A DNA stretch of 64,000 bases from Nitrospirota bacterium (lineage in GTDB: Bacteria > Nitrospirota > Nitrospiria > Nitrospirales > Nitrospiraceae). Made by a program: the position numbers and the translations under genes. The stretch spans positions 62,001 through 126,000 of the forward strand of contig JAUXVD010000011.1 of NCBI GenBank assembly GCA_030684575.1, in the 5' to 3' direction. The notes under the pieces were generated by a model. It worked only from the letters and a program-made list of their open reading frames with translations. It was not told the origin of the DNA and ran no database searches. Positions 11,065 to 18,714 of the stretch are shown here, piece by piece (position 1 is the first letter of the stretch; each line of letters begins with the position of its first letter).

Positions 11065-11580
11065 ATGGATGTACAAGACTTTTTAATACAAGGCGAAGGC
11101 CACGAAGAAGATAAACGCGAAGCCTGGCAGCTGTTTCAGCAGGCCTATGAACGCCAGATGAAGGGCGAACTGGAAGAGGCTGTCACGCTCTATAAAAAAT
11201 CGATTCAGACCCATCCCACGGCCGAGGCCTATACCTTTCTCGGCTGGACGTACAGCTTCATGGGGCGGCTCGATGATGCGATCGAGGAATGTCACCACGC
11301 GATCGCGCAGGACCCTGAATTCGGCAACCCCTACAATGACATCGGGGCGTACCTGATCGAAAAGGGTGAACTGACCGAAGCGATCGCCTGGTTCCAGAAA
11401 GCCTTACAGGCCAGACGGTATGAGAGCCCCGCCTTCCCCCATCTCAACCTGGGTCGCGTCTACGAGAAGAAGGGCCAATGGACCGAGGCCATCGACTCCT
11501 ACAAGAAAGCCCTGGCCCTCAATCCTAATTATGCGTTGGCCAAGAAAGCGCTGGGGCGGTTGATCAGTTCATTGAACTGA
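11065..11580 (+). CDS. TPR-repeat protein
   Basis: A 171-residue soluble protein with three to four tetratricopeptide repeats ('AYTFLGWTYSFMGRLDDAIEECHHAIAQDPEFGNPYNDIG...', 'NLGRVYEKKGQWTEAIDSYKKALALNPNYALAKKALG'). No signal peptide is seen, so it is probably a cytoplasmic protein-protein scaffold. The ATG at 11065 is chosen because an in-frame start at 11014 lies inside the palindromic repeat. No ribosome-binding site separate from the repeat arm can be seen; translation may depend on how that arm folds. Partner unknown. Confidence 0.75.
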   Translation: MDVQDFLIQGEGHEEDKREAWQLFQQAYERQMKGELEEAVTLYKKSIQTHPTAEAYTFLGWTYSFMGRLDDAIEECHHAIAQDPEFGNPYNDIGAYLIEKGELTEAIAWFQKALQARRYESPAFPHLNLGRVYEKKGQWTEAIDSYKKALALNPNYALAKKALGRLISSLN

Positions 11581-11693
11581 ACGGACTTGTTTGGTTTATT
11601 GCATGTAGCTGGTTTCTCTCGACTCGGACTATGCAGTTGAACCGTATGCCTCCCCTCTTCAACCCAAGAAACTAGAAAAACCAAACAAACCAC

Positions 11694-12080
11694 ATGGACC
11701 AGACAAACCCAAAAGCCATCCTCGTCGGCGTCACCGACATCTTCTTTTACACCAAAGTCCGTGACGCCTTGATGGCGAAAGGCTACAAGATCGAACGGGC
11801 TCGAACGCAGCAGGACATCGCCGACAAGGCTTCGGCCATGGCCCCGGTCGCCTTCATCTTGAACATGAATGACGAAACGTTGAACGCCTTCCAAGCCTTG
11901 GAGACGCTCAAAGCCGATGCGAGTTTGAAGTCCATTCCCATCCTGGCCTTCGCCAATCACGAAGAAGTCGATACGTTCAACCGGGCCAGAACGTTGGGCG
12001 TGACCAAGATTGTCTCGCGCAATGAGTTCTCCGCTCGATTGAAAGACTTGGTTGAGGAAGTCACAGGGAGTCACGCATGA
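11694..12080 (+). CDS. degenerate receiver (CheY-like) domain protein
   Basis: A 128-residue stand-alone domain with the alternating beta/alpha pattern of response-regulator receivers ('KAILVGVTD', 'VAFILNMND', 'IPILAFANHEE', 'VTKIVSRNEF'). The residues for phosphorylation are changed: the phospho-acceptor Asp position reads Asn in 'FILNMN', the Thr/Ser of strand 4 reads Ala/Asn, and the strand 5 Lys is not conserved. It is likely a pseudo-receiver acting by binding. Its stop overlaps the start of the YgfZ-like gene (ATGA), so the two are translationally coupled. Confidence 0.65.
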   Translation: MDQTNPKAILVGVTDIFFYTKVRDALMAKGYKIERARTQQDIADKASAMAPVAFILNMNDETLNAFQALETLKADASLKSIPILAFANHEEVDTFNRARTLGVTKIVSRNEFSARLKDLVEEVTGSHA

Positions 12081-13168
12081 AACAGTCACGCATCCACGAT
12101 CTCCACGTAAAGCTTGGCGCCACCTTTGAAGAGGTCGCCGGGTGGGACATGCCTGCTCATTATGGGGCATGGACTGCCGAGTATCAGGCGGTCCGTCAGG
12201 CCGTCGGACTCTCCGATCTCTCCCACCGGGGCAAGATCCGCGTCACCGGCGACGACCGCGTGAAATGGCTGCAGGGACTCATCAGCAACGACATTCTTCC
12301 GCTCCAGCCTGGCCAGGGCCGCTATTCGAGCTTCCTCACACACAAGGGCAAGATGCTCGGCTACTTTCGAGTCTATGCAACGGCTGACAGCCTCTGGGTG
12401 GAGGATGTCGGAGAGGTCGGCGAGGCCACCATTCTCGCGCTCAAAAAATTTCTGCTCTACGGTATCAAAGCGAAGATGGAGAATTGTGCAGAATCCTGGG
12501 GGCTCTTGCTGGTCAGCGGGCCCAAGGCCTGTGCAACCGTCAGCGCCGCGTTCGGTGTCGAGATGAGCGATCTCAAGCCGGTCAGCGCCGTCGCAGCCCA
12601 GATCGGCGGCCAGGCCTCGTTCGTCCTACGGACAGAAGAGACGGGAGAGACGGACCTCGAAATATTACTGCCCGTTGAGGCCCTCAGCACGGCCTGGGAG
12701 CGACTCATGGAAGCAGGCGCGACCTACGGAATCAAAGCCGTTGGCGGCCAGGCTCGTGAAGCGCTCCGGATCGAAGCGGGCCTGCCCAAAGCGGGGCCGG
12801 ACCTCAATGAAGAAATCGTTCCGCCAGAAGCGAACCTGGAAGGAAAAGCGTTCAGTTTGAGCAAGGGCTGCTATCCTGGGCAGGAAGTCGTTGCGCGGAT
12901 GGATACCTATGGAAACGTCCGGCGGCACTTAGTCGGGTTGGTCATGAAAGGATCGATCATCCCGCCAAAGGGAGCCAAGCTCTTCATTGGAGACCGGGAA
13001 ATCGGTTGGGTCAGCAGCGCGACACAATCCCCACAGCTCAAGGCCCCGATCGCCCTGGCCTTCCCACTCCGGGACTTTTCAGCCCCCGACACCACCATCG
13101 CGGTTGAAATCGAAGGCGTTCGGCACGACGCGACGGTTCAGACACTCCCCTTCTACCGTCACGCATAG
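12077..13168 (+). CDS. ygfZ: folate-binding YgfZ/GcvT-like protein
   Basis: A 363-residue protein of the aminomethyltransferase (GcvT) fold. The YgfZ signature K-G-C-Y-x-G-Q-E is present as 'KGCYPGQEVVARMDTYGN', which separates YgfZ from true GcvT. YgfZ helps assembly or repair of iron-sulfur enzymes using tetrahydrofolate. No glycine-cleavage partners (gcvH, gcvP) lie nearby, which agrees with YgfZ. The start overlaps the receiver gene by 4 nt. A perfect hairpin lies just after the stop. Confidence 0.85.
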   Translation: MKQSRIHDLHVKLGATFEEVAGWDMPAHYGAWTAEYQAVRQAVGLSDLSHRGKIRVTGDDRVKWLQGLISNDILPLQPGQGRYSSFLTHKGKMLGYFRVYATADSLWVEDVGEVGEATILALKKFLLYGIKAKMENCAESWGLLLVSGPKACATVSAAFGVEMSDLKPVSAVAAQIGGQASFVLRTEETGETDLEILLPVEALSTAWERLMEAGATYGIKAVGGQAREALRIEAGLPKAGPDLNEEIVPPEANLEGKAFSLSKGCYPGQEVVARMDTYGNVRRHLVGLVMKGSIIPPKGAKLFIGDREIGWVSSATQSPQLKAPIALAFPLRDFSAPDTTIAVEIEGVRHDATVQTLPFYRHA

Positions 13169-13170
13169 TT

Positions 13171-13206
13171 CCGCAGGATAGCCAATCTCGCTCGGCTATC
13201 CTGCGG
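13171..13206. terminator. bidirectional terminator-like hairpin
   Basis: A perfect 13-bp stem (CCGCAGGATAGCC / GGCTATCCTGCGG) with a 10-nt loop lies between the convergent ygfZ-like gene and the gene at 13215-13697. A short T-run (TTTT) follows some 11 nt further on the plus strand. Confidence 0.6.
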
Positions 13207-13214
13207 ATGGATCG

Positions 13215-13697
13215 CTACTTTTCTGGGTTTCTGACTGCCGCCACCGCGCTGGCAAAGGCCAACAAGCTCGTTCGCTCGTCATCTTCCAGCGCCAACAAGA
13301 GGTGGGCCTCTTCAGCATGCATCAGGCGGAGGCTCAGGAACGGCTCTTCCTTGCGCTTTTCCTTGTTGTCCCACATCGCATCGATGACCTGGACCTTGTC
13401 CAACTGCCCGACCGACACGACATCGTAACGAAAGTACGAATCCCCGATGACCATGTCGAAGACGACATTGCCGGCGGTGAGGAGCAACAAGTTGAATCGC
13501 CCCTGATCTTCGTAGCCCTCCGGCAAAAACTTGTTGATATGGCAGCGCGCCACTTTGCGATCGCCCAAGGCCGCACGGATTTTTTCTTTGAGTGCCGGGT
13601 AATCGATCTGCATGGCCTTTTCATCGGGGTTCGTGGCCGCCGCCGCTGCATTTTGCGCCTTCTCGAAAATTTCATCCGCTGACATCAATCCCGCCAT
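13215..13697 (-). CDS. conserved-looking protein of unknown function
   Basis: I do not recognise this 160-residue protein. It is soluble, has no signal peptide, an Ala-rich helical N-terminus (about 5-25), a mixed alpha/beta middle ('ARCHINKFLPEGYEDQGRFNLLLLTAGNVVFDMVIGDSYFRYDVV') and a helical, charged C-terminus. An AAAGGA stretch 9 nt before the ATG supports the start. It lies 27 bp downstream of the small membrane protein at 13725-13976, same strand, so the two are probably cotranscribed. Confidence 0.6.
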   Translation of the reverse strand: MAGLMSADEIFEKAQNAAAAATNPDEKAMQIDYPALKEKIRAALGDRKVARCHINKFLPEGYEDQGRFNLLLLTAGNVVFDMVIGDSYFRYDVVSVGQLDKVQVIDAMWDNKEKRKEEPFLSLRLMHAEEAHLLLALEDDERTSLLAFASAVAAVRNPEK

Positions 13698-13724
13698 CTG
13701 TATAGTCCTTTCATTCGAACCCTG

Positions 13725-13976
13725 TTAATTCGTAGTACGCCTGGCCTTGACGGCCCTGACGACACCGACCAATCCAAGGCCGGCCCACGCAAACTCTAAG
13801 AAAATGAATCCCACCCGCTGATCCGCAATCGCAACAATCCCTAAAAGCAGCGACCCGACGATGTTCAACGCCAGATAGCCTGCGTCCAGCTCACGCCAGA
13901 CACCACCCTGAATCAGACCATAGGCCGACAGCACCATCAGGGCACCCAGCATAGAAATCAGCTGCAACAGCACCAA
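13725..13976 (-). CDS. small membrane protein, CBU_0592-like
   Basis: An 83-residue protein with two to three hydrophobic helices ('LLQLISMLGALMVLSAYGLI', 'YLALNIVGSLLLGIVAIAD', 'FIFLEFAWAGLGLVGVV'). The pattern 'LGAL..LSAYGLIQ......YL.LNIVGSLLLGI' resembles the small CBU_0592 membrane-domain family of unknown role. First gene of a likely two-gene unit with 13215-13697. Confidence 0.6.
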   Translation of the reverse strand: MVLLQLISMLGALMVLSAYGLIQGGVWRELDAGYLALNIVGSLLLGIVAIADQRVGFIFLEFAWAGLGLVGVVRAVKARRTTN

Positions 13977-14071
13977 TCACCTCATCAAACCTCAAACCGG
14001 CACGCAAGAGAACATGTACCGTAACTGGCAACCTGCCCCCATTTCAAGAGGATTTTCGCAGAAGACAGCGG

Positions 14072-15547
14072 TTACTTGGTCGCTAGATGGTGGGAAAACC
14101 GCATGGCGCCGGCCTCGTCAAGGATCGTGACGTCGAAGAAGGACCGGGTGACCCGAATGAGACCGAAATTCATGTACCCGGTTTCGTTAATCAAAGTCGT
14201 CGGCCGTAATCCCACCGTAGGTGGCATCAGCCAGCCGGGCGCAGCAGACAATGGACCTGCGACAAATTCATGGAAGTCGGGAACCCCATCCCCGTTCGGA
14301 TCGTACGCATTCGCCTGCACCAAATGGACATCGCCGGACAGAAACACCACGTTCTTCATCTGTTGTCCGAGAATGGCCTCCACGATCACCTGCCGTTCCC
14401 GCTCAAACCCTGAACCGCCAGGCCCCCCGGCCCAGCCATCGTACCCCGAGGCACCTCCGCCTCTGCTCTTCGGAACCGAGAGAGGCACGCTGGACACAAT
14501 CACTTTCCATGTCGCGGTCGACTCGGTCAGCCCCTTCAGCAACCACTGAAGCTGAGGCGCGCCCAGCATTGTCTTCGCCGGACCGTCCTGATCGGCGTTG
14601 CGGCTCCGATACTGCCGCGTATCCAGGATAAACAGTTCAAGATCCGCCCCGACAGGCACCCTGCGATAGAAGCGATGAGGATCGTCGGCTGCAACAGGCA
14701 TCGGCCAATATTCGCGTAAAGCCTGACGCCCGGCCTCCATCTGGCTATCGAAGGGCCCGGCAAAGTCGTTCCGTACTTCATGATCGTCCCAGATGACAAA
14801 CACGGGAACATTCGCAAGAAACCGCCGTAGCGCCTCCGCACTCCGCTGATCGCGATGGCGGGCACGGTACTCGGCCAGGTTCGTCGCCCGAAAGTCGGCT
14901 CCAGGTTCATTCGGGGGAGAGGGACAGAGATCGTCCCCGTATATCGTATCGCCGAGGAACAAAAAGAAATCGAGCGGCTGCTTCCGCAACCTATCGAAGA
15001 TGGGATAGCCAGCAGCGCCCCGCCGACAATGTCCTTGACCGCCCAAATCCCCGCTCCAGGCAAAGGTCACAGGCGCATGACTCTTCACATCGGGAAGCGT
15101 CGTAAATTCACCTTGCAACGCCGTACGGGCCTCCGTCGGTGTTCCCTCGCGCCCCTTGCTGCCGGCAACGACGTAGAATCGATACCTGGTGGCCGGAGTC
15201 AATCCCTCAATGGGAATCGCCAGAGTGAAATCCGCATCAGGGCCGGTCGTGAACAGCGGCGAGCGCGCGACGGGAGCGACGGCTGTCGCCATCTTCGATA
15301 CGGTATCCCAGGCCGCCACCGGAGCCCACTCGACTTGCACCGTCATCGAGCCATCGGTCCGCAGCCAGAGCAGAGCCGACCGGCTCGTCACATCTCCCAC
15401 TGCAATCCCCTGAGGTAAGAGATTCGTCGCAGCCGTCTCGGCAAAGGGACTCCCGGGAGGAAGCCCTTCACGTGATGCCGACACACAGCCGGGAAGAACA
15501 ATGAGCGAGGCCAGGAGGAGGGCGAGGATATTCAGCGAGCCAATCAT
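14072..15547 (-). CDS. PhoD-family alkaline phosphatase/phosphodiesterase, lipoprotein
   Basis: A 491-residue metallophosphoesterase with an N-terminal lipoprotein signal ('LIVLPGC', Cys near residue 21), an Ig-like PhoD_N domain (about 45-150) and a PhoD catalytic domain with 'SGDLGGQG', 'FLGDTIYGDD', 'IWDDHEVRND' and 'LSGDVHL', the metal-binding motifs. PhoD enzymes are Ca/Fe-dependent periplasmic or secreted phosphodiesterases/monoesterases used to take phosphate from organic sources. The second of two close ATGs (15547) is preferred because AAGG lies 8 nt before it. No Pho-box was recognised. It stands alone. Confidence 0.88.
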   Translation of the reverse strand: MIGSLNILALLLASLIVLPGCVSASREGLPPGSPFAETAATNLLPQGIAVGDVTSRSALLWLRTDGSMTVQVEWAPVAAWDTVSKMATAVAPVARSPLFTTGPDADFTLAIPIEGLTPATRYRFYVVAGSKGREGTPTEARTALQGEFTTLPDVKSHAPVTFAWSGDLGGQGHCRRGAAGYPIFDRLRKQPLDFFLFLGDTIYGDDLCPSPPNEPGADFRATNLAEYRARHRDQRSAEALRRFLANVPVFVIWDDHEVRNDFAGPFDSQMEAGRQALREYWPMPVAADDPHRFYRRVPVGADLELFILDTRQYRSRNADQDGPAKTMLGAPQLQWLLKGLTESTATWKVIVSSVPLSVPKSRGGGASGYDGWAGGPGGSGFERERQVIVEAILGQQMKNVVFLSGDVHLVQANAYDPNGDGVPDFHEFVAGPLSAAPGWLMPPTVGLRPTTLINETGYMNFGLIRVTRSFFDVTILDEAGAMRFSHHLATK

Positions 15548-15649
15548 AGCCATGGCCTTACCGGAACGGAGGTTGATGCGTCAAGCTGAGCCTGGTTGAT
15601 AATCAATCCGTCCGTCCTGCATACTATGCACTCTAATTCGGAGGATGGA

Positions 15650-15889
15650 ATGCACGACCTGACCTGTCTAATTAAGGGCTGCCAAACGAGAGTCTACGCC
15701 CCAGCCGGCACCCACAGCATCTGCCGGGAACACTTTCTTGCCTATCTCACCTGGCGCCGCCGCAAAGGTCCGCAGATGTTTATGAAGTATGCCGGGATGA
15801 CGATGGAAGAACGAGACCCCCTCGTCGCCGAATGGGCCAACACCATCCGAGTAGAAGAAGCTCCAGAAGCATCATTGCCAAAGTCCTGA
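15650..15889 (+). CDS. small Cys-containing protein, possible zinc binder
   Basis: A 79-residue protein starting at an ATG 5 nt after GGAGG; earlier in-frame starts lack a ribosome-binding site. The N-terminus holds C-x4-C ('CLIKGC') and, 15 residues on, C-x2-H ('ICREH'), which could form one zinc site. A basic stretch 'TWRRRKG' follows. No known family was recognised. Confidence 0.6.
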   Translation: MHDLTCLIKGCQTRVYAPAGTHSICREHFLAYLTWRRRKGPQMFMKYAGMTMEERDPLVAEWANTIRVEEAPEASLPKS

Positions 15890-16022
15890 CATCCTTCGTC
15901 ATCCCATCGGAACACCGTTTCTGCCGACAAGTTCCCGCAAGCTAGAGTCCGCCCTCTGCAGGCGCGGACGACCGACGAAAACGTCGGATACAATAGTCCT
16001 CCCCATTATCCTCTCTTGAATT

Positions 16023-16031
16023 TGCTATACT
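16023..16031 (+). promoter_or_regulatory. extended -10 promoter of the PilZ gene
   Basis: TGCTATACT fits the extended -10 (TGnTATAnT). The expected transcription start would be only about 4-6 nt before the PilZ ATG, so the mRNA may be nearly leaderless; no Shine-Dalgarno is seen there. Confidence 0.4.
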
Positions 16032-16041
16032 TTTTCCTGAC

Positions 16042-16440
16042 ATGCCACCTGATGCACCGACTTCACAGCCGTCCGCAAAAGACCGTCGCGCGTATTTTCG
16101 CATCACCGTCGTCTTGCCCATCAGCATTCAGGCCGAAACGGACAGAACAGAGGGTGCGCTCATAGAGAAGTCGGTCAACATTAGCGGCGGGGGTCTTGGC
16201 GTGACCGTGAACGAGGTCTACAAGCCGGACGAAATTCTGTCACTCACGCTGATTCTGCCAGATAAAGTCATCTTCAAAGCCTACGCAGAAGTGTTGCGGC
16301 TAGAGCCCCTCCCCTATCAGGCCGATACCTACCGCCTACATACCCGCTTCGTCAGAATGACCACACAGGACCAGGAATTACTGATCAGACACATCATGCG
16401 CTTCCAACGCGACCACCTAGAACAACACTATTCCGCATAA
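16042..16440 (+). CDS. PilZ-domain protein (c-di-GMP receptor)
   Basis: A 132-residue single-domain PilZ protein. The c-di-GMP-binding elements are present: 'RRAYFR' (RxxxR) near residue 14 and 'NISGGGLG' (D/NxSxxG) near residue 50, followed by the beta-barrel. It would bind c-di-GMP and act on an unknown partner, for example in motility or polysaccharide secretion. A second c-di-GMP-related gene (HD-GYP, 42262-42963) is in the window, but nothing links them directly. The ATG lies just behind an extended -10. Confidence 0.88.
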   Translation: MPPDAPTSQPSAKDRRAYFRITVVLPISIQAETDRTEGALIEKSVNISGGGLGVTVNEVYKPDEILSLTLILPDKVIFKAYAEVLRLEPLPYQADTYRLHTRFVRMTTQDQELLIRHIMRFQRDHLEQHYSA

Positions 16441-16678
16441 TACGGACAACGCCCACGCTCATTCAGACAGGGCAACACCATCCGCATTGGAGAAGATCCA
16501 ACCGCTTCAGCGCCAAAAGCCTAGCGCCCCGCGCATCACGGAGGAGCACGACTCCTGCTACGTTATTCCTACCTATCCCCGTTATCATCCCTAACGTGTT
16601 GGTATGCGGCGGGCCAGCACGGCCAATTGCAATGCAGGACGCTGGCGACCTGTCCACACCACCTGTGGTGAGCCCACA

Positions 16679-16993
16679 TCATGGTGCAACGCCCCCAAGT
16701 GCCCAAGCCGTGAATGCAAAAGCAGTGGGAAAACAAGGCACTAAAAGTACGACACAGATGGCGACCGTCACGGCCACACGTTTGAAAGTTCTGGCCGGAT
16801 GAAGTATCAGCAATAGCGGCCAGACGAGCCACGCCCAAAACATTAGCAGCCACCAACTTCCTGGGATGAAGTCTAAGTCGGCATAGAAAACGCCGAGCCA
16901 TAACAACAGGACAATAAGCGCGTGCACGATTGCTGCGACGGCTAGTACACGGAATTGGTGGAGCACTGGGTCAAAAACGGCTACGGCGTTCAT
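16679..16993 (-). CDS. small membrane protein, possibly a gene-cassette ORF
   Basis: A 104-residue protein with three hydrophobic helices ('LAVAAIVHALIVLLLWLGVFY', 'WWLLMFWAWLVWPLLLIL', 'VAVTVAICVVLLVPCF'). No family recognised. The ATG at 16993 comes 11 nt after GTTAGGC (17005-17011), the arrangement seen at the start of integron gene cassettes; an alternative ATG at 17020 lies before that site. Its composition is Trp/Leu/Val-rich, unlike the neighbouring genes. Confidence 0.5.
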   Translation of the reverse strand: MNAVAVFDPVLHQFRVLAVAAIVHALIVLLLWLGVFYADLDFIPGSWWLLMFWAWLVWPLLLILHPARTFKRVAVTVAICVVLLVPCFPTAFAFTAWALGGVAP

Positions 16994-17004
16994 TTCTTGA
17001 TGTG

Positions 17005-17071
17005 GCCTAACGTTTGACATGAGTCGCAGGCGGCAGGCACAACCCGTTGACTGTCCGCTTGATTGAAAGGC
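17005..17071 (-). other. attC-like recombination site remnant
   Basis: Read on the minus strand: GCCTTTC (a damaged R'' box), TCAAGCGGAC (L''-like), GTCAACGGGTTGTGCCTG, a partly complementary CTGCCGCCTGCGA, and ATGTCAAACGTTAGGC ending in a perfect GTTRRRY core. Size (67 bp) and order fit an integron attC site; the R'' box lacks its AAC. No integrase gene is in the window. Confidence 0.35.
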
Positions 17072-17200
17072 TACCCCCTTCGAGCGATCCTTCCCATTCC
17101 CCCACTCCATAAATGGGGCAGAGAGGGTTGTCACTCAACTGCGCCCGTCCACCTCGCACATTCTGATGTGGGGGGTGCGGGAGCAAGAGGGACACCCCCT

Positions 17201-17593
17201 CTACCCCATGACCGCACTTCCATGATGATGGATCAGCAACCACTCATCCCCGATCCGCTCGAAGAGATTCGTGGCCAAGACCTGCGCCTGCTGCGGTTCA
17301 TCAGCTTGATGAGTGGTGATGTTCTCCACGCAAACGACCCAGGCCATATCGCCCGCCACCTGGACCGTCACGTCGGTCAGCTCGAACGTCATGGAAAACG
17401 TATTATTGAAGATCAGGACCCATGAGTCGCGCACGGCAGGCCAGTCCGACCGCAATGACCAGCCCGGATGGATGCAGGTCACATATTCCTGATGCGCCCA
17501 CACCTTATCCATCTCGGCAATGTCGAGATTGCCGAACGCGGCATAGAAGGCATGGTTCGCTTTATTCACTTCATCGATGCGTTGCTCCAGCAT
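17201..17593 (-). CDS. SnoaL/NTF2-like fold protein
   Basis: A 130-residue protein with the small cone-like alpha+beta NTF2 pattern: an N-terminal helix pair ('INKANHAFYAAFGNLDIAEMDKVWA' type), 'CIHPGWSL' and the C-terminal strands 'VATNLFERIGDEWLLIHHHGS'. Members include hydrolases, isomerases and binding proteins, so the function is open. The ATG at 17593 is chosen because GGAG lies about 8 nt upstream. It stands alone on the minus strand. Confidence 0.75.
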   Translation of the reverse strand: MLEQRIDEVNKANHAFYAAFGNLDIAEMDKVWAHQEYVTCIHPGWSLRSDWPAVRDSWVLIFNNTFSMTFELTDVTVQVAGDMAWVVCVENITTHQADEPQQAQVLATNLFERIGDEWLLIHHHGSAVMG

Positions 17594-17681
17594 GCAGGGC
17601 TCCTTAGCTGAAAAATGAGCCGTATCATACTGCAATCACCGTGAGAAGGGCGAGAGGGGCGGAACGGGCCCAATCTGAGCA

Positions 17682-17800
17682 GGCTGCTCAAAAAGGCCGT
17701 CAGCAAGGCCGCAGCGAGCGAAGGCCCGAGGCGTACCCTTTAGGGTACGTTGAGGGCCTGAACGATGCGAGAACGAAGCTGGCGGGATTTTTCAGCAGCC
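17682..17800 (+). repeat. ~120-bp long-palindrome repeat, copy 5
   Basis: Outer arms GGCTGCT and AGCAGCC. The core CGAGGCGTACCC...GGGTACGTTGAG is flanked by AGGCC and GGCCT, which pair. It ends 2 nt from the stop codon of the minus-strand transporter gene. Confidence 0.85.
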
Positions 17801-17802
17801 GA

Positions 17803-18714
17803 CTAAGTGGTAAGCCGGGAGGTTTGCCGATCGACCACCCACACCCCAGCCAAAATCAGCGCGATGCCGAGGATTTCACTTGTTCCCACGGATTCTTTTA
17901 AGAACACCGCAGAGAGAATGATAGCGGCCACAGGAGTCAGGTTGCCCAGGACTGAAGCGCGAGATGGCCCGATGCCCTTCACACCAAACAGCCAGGCCTG
18001 TTGTGCGATGGCCGTGGCAAACAGGACCAGATAGGCCAGCGCCATCCAATCCGCCTCTGTCACGGACCCGAGCCCCGCATCCAGCATCTTACGATCCGTC
18101 CACAAGAGAGGAAGTTGGAGCACGGTGGCGACGAGGAGCGTCGTCCAATTGACGGTGAGAGCCGAGTGGCGCTCCATGAGCTGTCGGCTGCCGATACTAT
18201 AGAGGGCCCAGCTCACCACACCGAGAAAGACCAGCAGACTGCCGAGCAGCGGCTGATCGCCCGCGGCCTGGAACCCTGCCACAGAAACCAACCCCACACC
18301 CGCGAAGGACAGGAGACCGCCCGCCCAGACGGCGCGTAGAGGAACATCCTGAATCAACAGAGCCGAGAGCAGCGCAGTCACCACCGGACTCGATCCGATG
18401 ATCACCCCACCCACGGCCCCGCTCACATAGTTGAGCCCCATGAGAATGAAGAGGTGGTTACCCAACACACCGAGCCCGAGCCATCCCAATAGACGTAGAT
18501 CCGCCTTGGTCAACTTGGCCAGGGTCCCTTCCTGCCACCACCAGATCGTCAGGAGAATGGCCAAACCACCGATATCGCGCAGGACCGAGGCCTCGACGGC
18601 AGAGAACGACCCGAGAGCCATCTTCTGCGCCACAATCGAACCGCCCCAGAGCGCCGCCGCGAGAAGGACCGACCCATAGGCCAAGCTGGTGGAGGAGGCG
18701 TTAGGGGATTTCAC
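17803..18714 (-). CDS. DMT-superfamily (EamA) transporter
   Basis: A 303-residue inner-membrane protein with ten predicted helices arranged as two EamA repeats (about 12-145 and 160-298; 'LRDIGGLAIL', 'LLGVLGNHLFILMGLNYVSGA', 'LFGVKGIGPSRASVLGNLTPVAAIILS'). Such proteins export or import amino acids and other small metabolites; the substrate cannot be told. It starts at a GTG that overlaps the end of ccmI by 14 nt, so it is the last gene of the ccm transcript. Confidence 0.88.
   Translation of the reverse strand: MKSPNASSTSLAYGSVLLAAALWGGSIVAQKMALGSFSAVEASVLRDIGGLAILLTIWWWQEGTLAKLTKADLRLLGWLGLGVLGNHLFILMGLNYVSGAVGGVIIGSSPVVTALLSALLIQDVPLRAVWAGGLLSFAGVGLVSVAGFQAAGDQPLLGSLLVFLGVVSWALYSIGSRQLMERHSALTVNWTTLLVATVLQLPLLWTDRKMLDAGLGSVTEADWMALAYLVLFATAIAQQAWLFGVKGIGPSRASVLGNLTPVAAIILSAVFLKESVGTSEILGIALILAGVWVVDRQTSRLTT

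Noticed and set aside
16463-16588. 41-codon minus-strand frame as a Nudix gene
   Set aside because: Only 'AGVVLLRDARG' looks Nudix-like; the Nudix box is missing. At best a gene fragment in the cassette-like region, so it is not listed as a gene.
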